DNA of 64,000 nt from Sorex araneus. Its lineage: Eukaryota; Chordata; Mammalia; Eulipotyphla; Soricidae. The notes under the pieces are model-generated. The model saw only the letters and a list, made by a program, of their open reading frames with translations. It searched no databases and was not told the DNA's origin. The stretch is from assembly GCF_027595985.1 (NCBI RefSeq), contig NC_073302.1, positions 404,424,503-404,488,502 on the forward strand, written 5' to 3'. The translations under genes and the position numbers were made by a program. Within the stretch, counting starts at the first letter, position 1. Each line of letters starts with the position of its first letter. Positions 56,866 through 64,000 of the stretch are shown here, piece by piece.

Positions 56866-58335
56866 AAATTTAAAAAGCTGTGAGGCCCACACTCAGTGGG
56901 ACACAAGGGGCTGGGAGTCAGTGGCCAGGGCAGAAATCAGGGCTGTGGCCAAGGTAAGCCAAAACTCTTCCACTTGAGTTGTCATATAACTCAAGTAATG
57001 CTTGAGTAATATGACCATAGTAATGCTTCACTATCAATCTTCACAATAAAAGTCACAGAGTGTGTATTATTCTGATTTTATAAAGGAAGCAACAGTCTCA
57101 ACAAGCACAGAAGAGCTTGTGAGAATCAAAGAATAAGGGTTTGAGTTAAGAGCGAGAACTAAGGATCCGAAGAGACTATACTGTTGAGGTTTAAGCATGA
57201 ACCGTGCATGAGGCTGACCCCAATTCAAACCCCTGCACCACAAATGGTCCCCTGAACACAACAGGGAGAATCATGTATTTTTAAAAAATAAGTAAGTGAC
57301 CTAAAGAAATAGCAGCATTCCACAAGTATAGAGGGAGGCCCCGGGAATGCTCCAAAGGCGAGTCTCCTTCACGTACTCAGGTGAGCTAGATTTTATTTTC
57401 CCATTTGGCCATAGAGGATTAGCCCTGCAGTTCACCAGCTCATGTGGCCAACAATGCCTCGCTGGAGCTGAGATGACACAGGGCAGTCAGCGAGGGGGCC
57501 GGGCGCAGGAAATCGTGCAAAATACTGGATTTGCCTTCAAGGGAATGACAAGGCCTGTGTTGAATACTCCCAGAACTGTTACTTCCGACATTATAACCAA
57601 GTGCATGTTTTCTTTTTTTTCCTAATATTTACAGAACTATAGTTTTCTTCAGACATTTAGCAATATGAAATTTTCCAAGTTTAGTACTGCCACTAATAAC
57701 AATTAATTCCCACATGTTATTCCAGGAGCATATAATCCTCGCATGCACATTCATTTTCCCCAGCTTAGCACACAAACCACATAGATTTTTCTCCATTAAA
57801 GAAGAATAGTTTTTTTTCCCCCACTAGATATTATCCAAGCGACTAGTGACTTACTTTTGGGAGACAGGGGTTAGGATGCAAGGAGGGAATGAGGCCACCT
57901 TCCCCCCACCCTGCAACCCCCACCCACACACACACGATGGGTGCCCTAACACTAAGTCATATCCCTAACCCACTCGGGACGCTAATACAAATATGATCAT
58001 CTAAAATCTAAAAGGGAGCAAATACATAATATAACAAAATAACCAGCCAAAATCAAATGAACACCAAACATACTGGGAAGAAAGCCAGTAGATCTGACAG
58101 CAGCTTTGCACTTATGGTGACTGTAAAGACAGAGCTAAAATGCAGGTACACATCATGATCTAAAGATGGGAAGTAAGGGGGGTCAGCTGGGAGGAGGCAG
58201 GAAGGGAGCCAGAGTGGAGAGGAGAGAAGGACGCACAGTGCAGAGACTAGAGGAAGCTCTGTAAGGAGTTGTACCATCCTGCTACAGAAATGGGAATCTC
58301 AGAAAAGATTACTTCTAGTGAAAACAACAACTCGG

Positions 58336-58515
58336 GAACCAGAAAAATAGTACAGCACTTACTGCACTGTTAAAGTACTTGCCTTGCATGCCCCCAACCT
58401 GGAGTTTGAACCCAGCACCACATATGATCCCCTGAACCCTGCCAGGAGTGATCCCTGAGCACAGAGTGAGGAGTATGCCCTGCTCACAGCTAAGTATGCC
58501 CCCAAAAAAATGACA
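58336..58515 (+). repeat. SOR-type SINE, sense
   Basis: AAGTACTTGCCTTGCATGCC, GAGTTTGAACCCAGCACCAC and CAGGAGTGATCCCTGAGCAC. Confidence 0.8.
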
Positions 58516-58790
58516 AAGAAAACATCTCTGAGTAAGACCTAACAAGAACATTTTTAGACAGTTAAGGTAGTCTAAACAGACCTCGTCTGACCACAACGAT
58601 TTGCATGCCAAGAGGGACATGTGTCAGGAAACCTGTTCTTAAACTCAGGGGGAGGCATACCTGAACTTTCCACAGAATTAAAAAAAAAAACAACACAAAA
58701 ACCAACTAAACAAAGCAATTCAAACACTATTAAAACAGTAATATAGACTACTCTTACTAAACAAATTTAAGTTAAAATTTATTGACTGAA

Positions 58791-59157
58791 CATCCCAGAC
58801 AGAGAAGGGAACACCAAGTAATATGTGACTGGAGATCCTGCATGGGAAGGGAGATGCGTGCTGAAAGTAGACTAGAGACTGAACAGGATGACCACTCAAT
58901 ACCCCTATTTCAGGCCACAACACCCAAAAGGAAAGAGAGATATCAAATTGGAATGCCTCGCCAAGGAGGTTGGGTGGGGTGGGGGGATAGGAATGGGAGG
59001 TAGGAGGGATACTGGGTGGTGGAGAATGGACACTGGTGAAGGCATGGGCTCTTAAACATTGCATGAATTGCATGAGGGAAAAACAAGAACAAAAATGTGT
59101 GAATCTGTAACTGTACCCTCACTGTGACTCACTAATTAAAAGATAAATTAATTAAAA
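58791..59157 (+). mobile_element. L1 3' end with target-site duplication, + strand
   Basis: GATGCGTGCTGAAAGTAGAC, a GGGTGGGGTGGGGGG run, GAATGGACACTGGTGAAGG and CACTGTGACTCACTAATTAA. Flanked by AAATTTATTGACTGAA (58775-58790) and AAATTTACTGACTGAA (59158-59173), one mismatch. Confidence 0.85.
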
Positions 59158-59276
59158 AAATTTACTGACTGAAAAAGCTGCTTGTAAAAGAGCAAAATCT
59201 TACTCACATAAGCAATGATGAAAATATATACTATCCATAACTGTTACATTCTTCTGCAGATATCATATTTCCTGTA

Positions 59277-59415
59277 CACAGCAGTCCTCAGAACTTACTC
59301 TTGCCTCTGTGCTCAGTTATCAATACTGGCATTAGTGGGGGACCAAATTTCGGGGACTGAACTGGAGCTGGACGCATGCAAAGAAGGTGCCTTAACACTA
59401 CTACCTCCAGCCCTG
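59277..59415 (-). repeat. SOR-type SINE, antisense, diverged
   Basis: ACAGCAGTCCTCAGAACTTA, GTGGGGGACCAAATTTCGGG and CCTTAACACTACTACCTCCA. Confidence 0.65.
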
Positions 59416-60238
59416 CTAGATACTCCATCCATTATATTCATATTTCCCAGTGATTAGGTTTTTTTTTAGATGTGTATCTTTGCACAAAAATGCAGAGCCT
59501 CATACATAAACATACCCGTATATGCTACTGTTGAAACACTTCCTGACCCCTGAACTCACAATTCCTCAATTACAAATATTCCCTGATTCTTCTCCTACTG
59601 AAGAATCCCTGACCCAGGCGGATGGACTGCCAAGTAGGTCTGTGTCAAATCACCTCGTCCTCTTCTCATGCTAACAGGCAACATCTCTGAAAGAGTGAAA
59701 CTTACATGAAGACTCATGCATGGTAGCTATCCACTTGGTGAGAAGAGGAAATCCAGAATAAGCCTGATCAACAATTTGTTTAAATTATAGCTGAATACAG
59801 ACTGCGATGTTCAGCAAGGAAGCTGATTCTGGTGCACATTTCTATCTGCAAGATCCCCCATGTATGTACTAAGGAACTCAGCGGGGCACGTTGCAATAAT
59901 GATTTCAAATATAACAATTTCATTCTAGACCTTTTTGAAAAAGACCAACAATCAGAAGAAATGACTAAAAATTATATATTGCATATTGTTCAAGACAATA
60001 CATTCAGATCATTAAAGGCATACTGATGGGGGTAGGGGGGCTGTCACACTAAGTAACACTTGAAGGTTATTTCCAGCTATGTACGCAGGGCCGCTCCCAA
60101 GCATGGACCAGATGTGTGCAGGGGTCAACTGCATGCAAGACAAGTGGCTTAACCCCTGTATTATGCTTCCCACAAAATGCACTATATGAGGAAAAGTTAT
60201 GCTCATTATTTTTATGTTATATGTAAAACAAAAATTTA

Positions 60239-60532
<294 letters not shown>

Positions 60533-62122
60533 TTACAGCACTAGGCAAAACTTTCAACTTTTCAACTTTTATAAAATACAACATCAACACTATGAAGAAT
60601 ACTGAAATGATCATTTGCTGTTTCTCGCCCAAAAAGATCTAACATCTATGATTATTGGTAACCGGTTACATATTAATGTGCAACTATAATCACTTTCAGA
60701 ATAGAGGACCTAATCATACATACTAAATAGCAAAAATAGAGTTCTATAAGGAGAGCAAAACCTTACTGTTTTCCCGATCTCTCTGGAGAACCGAGATAGG
60801 GCTCACTTGGTGCATCCTTTGTATTTGGAAGTTCTCAGCCTGGCACATGGTTCCCCGCCCACCCACCCCAACACTGCTGGGTATAACCCTGGCAGCATCC
60901 CAAAATTCCTGTCCAAGTAGCAACACATTGCCAAGCAAACACTGGCCATAAGAGCCCCACAGACTGAAGACTCCTTGAGTATCTCCAATAAATGAGTAAC
61001 TCTCCTGCGTTCTATAGTCTACTGGTAGCACAACTATGGCTAATGTCACATACACATTATACTCTTTTCGGCTTACTCCTTACTGATCACTAATAGCAAA
61101 AACGAGGAAGGTTCAAACCTCATAGAAACTACTCAGGGAAAAAAAGAAAGATAAAGAAGTCTAGCACAGGGATCTGCTTGCTTGTATAAATTTCTATGCT
61201 ATGGGTAAAATAAAACACTTTGCAAAATAGAGCTCTAAAACAAGACTCAATTTTTTCCCATCAATCACACTTTTCGGTGTATGCTAAATCAATTTTAATA
61301 CTCTCGGGAGCCTAAATGGAGAGAGGGGGCCCGCGGGGCTGCAGGGGATGGAAGGAGTTGATATACTGACTGATAGCTAGCAGGATTGCGGGTTATTCTT
61401 GACAATGCTGGGGGGAGCTGTGTAGTGCAGGTGGTGCTAAGCATTGGGACGGGGCTGCCCACATGAGAGAGAAGCAGCTCGCCCTTACAACTGTACAATG
61501 ACAATCCTGGGGGGCGGTGACACAGGACGGAAGGTCCTTCCTGGCCTTCTGCTGACCTGATCAAAATCCTGGCACCATATACTTGCCCCAAGCACCACGA
61601 GGGGTCTTTCCTAAGCTGCGGCCCAAACCCTCCCTTCAAAACAACAATTTTCTGTTGTTGTTTTTGAAGTGGAAGACTACAATAAATTTAATGTATTGCA
61701 TTAAGTCCAAATCCAACAGAAGTCTGGAGTGTCTTTTTTATTTACCTTTACTGTTTTTAATGGGAATTCTAGTAAACCACAAATAGCCAGAATGATAGCT
61801 CAACAACTCTACTATATAATAATTGTAAGACAAAAAAAACCAAATGGTATTGCAACATTTTGAAAATAGGGGAAGGAGAGCTATTTTTACTTGTTAAACA
61901 AAATGCAGGTTTATCAATACTCTGAGAAGAGTTAGATCAACAATTTTATACGTTTGAGTTCTAACTCAATCAATGTCATTTAGGTGACAGAGACCAGAAT
62001 TATGCATTACTATACACTGTCAAAACTGCTCATTGTGTTATTGCTTTTATTATGCTTAACTTATAAACTTTACCAATAGGTTTATGTGTGCAAAGGAAAT
62101 TACTGTCAATAACATTTTGAAG

Positions 62123-62184
62123 ATGTTACTGGCTCTTGCTCGAGCAAATCAATGAACAAGGGGATGACAGTGATACAGTGAACA
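62123..62184 (+). repeat. SINE second-body fragment
   Basis: GTTACTGGCTCTTGCTCGAG then CAAATCAATGAACAAGGGGA and TGACAGTGATACAGTGA. Confidence 0.7.
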
Positions 62185-62929
62185 TTTATGCTGGTAAAAA
62201 CAGAAGTTCTAGGATTTTTCTTAGAAATAATTCAGCAAGATTCAGCAAGAAATAATAGATCAAGCAATCATGCAAAGAACTTGAGGACTGTTGAATATGA
62301 ATAATGGATCTATAGAAAATCACTGTATTACATTCTTTACTTTAAGAATTGGAAAATTTACAAGATAAATACTTTGAGGAAAAAAGGAAGTCTCATCCAC
62401 TAAGCACTAACCTTTGTCAGATTTACAGAGAATGACTTTTAATGAGTGTTTTAAGTATTCATATTCAATGTGTAAGCAAAGTGCATCAAGCAAAAATACT
62501 TCCATATTCTCCCTGGAGAAATATGAAACTTTGAAGGATGAAGTAAACTTTATTACTTTGACATTAGTAGAACAGCTATCTGTGTTAATGAATATATCAA
62601 CCTCTTGTGATACTCCAGCAGATAGTATTATTCTCTTTTAAGTTTCAAGCAACGCCAATACATTTATAACTCACTTCGATAAAAATAGACAAAATAAATC
62701 CTACAACAAAATCTACGCTGATATAAAAATATTTAAGATTATTACTACACAAAAGAAAATCAGCAAAGGCCCTGACAGAGCCTGTCAGACAAATTGCTTC
62801 AGATTTTATGAATAACAGTAACTGGTATGTCACAGTGAATGATGAAGCAGAAAGTAGAAGTTTATACAGGCTTGAAATATTTCTAGGCCTTAAATTTAAA
62901 AAGTAAACTAAAATATAATTCCACTGTCA

Positions 62930-64000
<1,071 letters not shown>

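Noticed and set aside
56973-56995. Hairpin CTTGAGTT ... AACTCAAG with a 7-base loop
   Set aside because: Eight-base stems of this kind are expected by chance in 64 kb, and nothing around it suggests an RNA gene.

Overview
This window is mammalian nuclear DNA from a shrew-like eulipotyphlan, probably Sorex or a close relative. Two lines of evidence support this. Every recognisable coding exon reads as a close orthologue of a placental KMT2E or SRPK2 exon. The introns are packed with a tRNA-derived SINE whose consensus (GGCTGGAGCGATAGCAC..., B box GGTTCGATTCC) I recognise as the shrew SOR-type SINE. The species call is inference; the mammal call is firm.

Positions 1-20383 (+ strand) hold the 3' half of KMT2E (MLL5). 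There are 13 complete coding exons, plus probably the last 4 bases of a preceding exon at the left edge. They run from just after the SET domain (not in the window) through a coiled coil, an Arg-rich segment, Ser/Pro-rich disordered regions and a 1.5-kb terminal exon encoding the Pro/His-rich C-terminus. All exons join in frame with GT-AG introns. The 3' UTR follows, with a canonical AATAAA at 21121.

Positions 24952-63483 (- strand) hold the 3' two thirds of SRPK2, transcribed towards KMT2E, so the genes are tail to tail. Twelve constitutive coding exon positions run from the ATP-binding lysine exon (63396-63483) to the stop (24952-24954). They cover the kinase N-lobe, the HTDIKPEN catalytic loop, the long acidic spacer, the DLG motif and the C-lobe. 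The first exons of SRPK2 lie beyond the right edge. The 4.6 kb between the two stop codons is AT-rich, contains a single SINE and probably carries both 3' UTRs.

Most notable structures: (1) a second, equal-length and equal-phase copy of a kinase C-lobe exon (32333-32425 and 32731-32823), a candidate mutually exclusive pair; the upstream copy is preceded by a 108-nt G-free RNA tract and a distant branch point; (2) an SRPK2 intron (60454-62958) with textbook U12-type signals and AT-AG ends; (3) a 26-nt SRPK2 microexon; (4) a 147-nt KMT2E intron that is open in frame. The rest is introns filled with SINEs, five L1 3' ends (all on the + strand), MIR relics, long (CA)n tracts and G-rich runs. I see no bacterial-type system, CRISPR array, viral gene or functional RNA gene.
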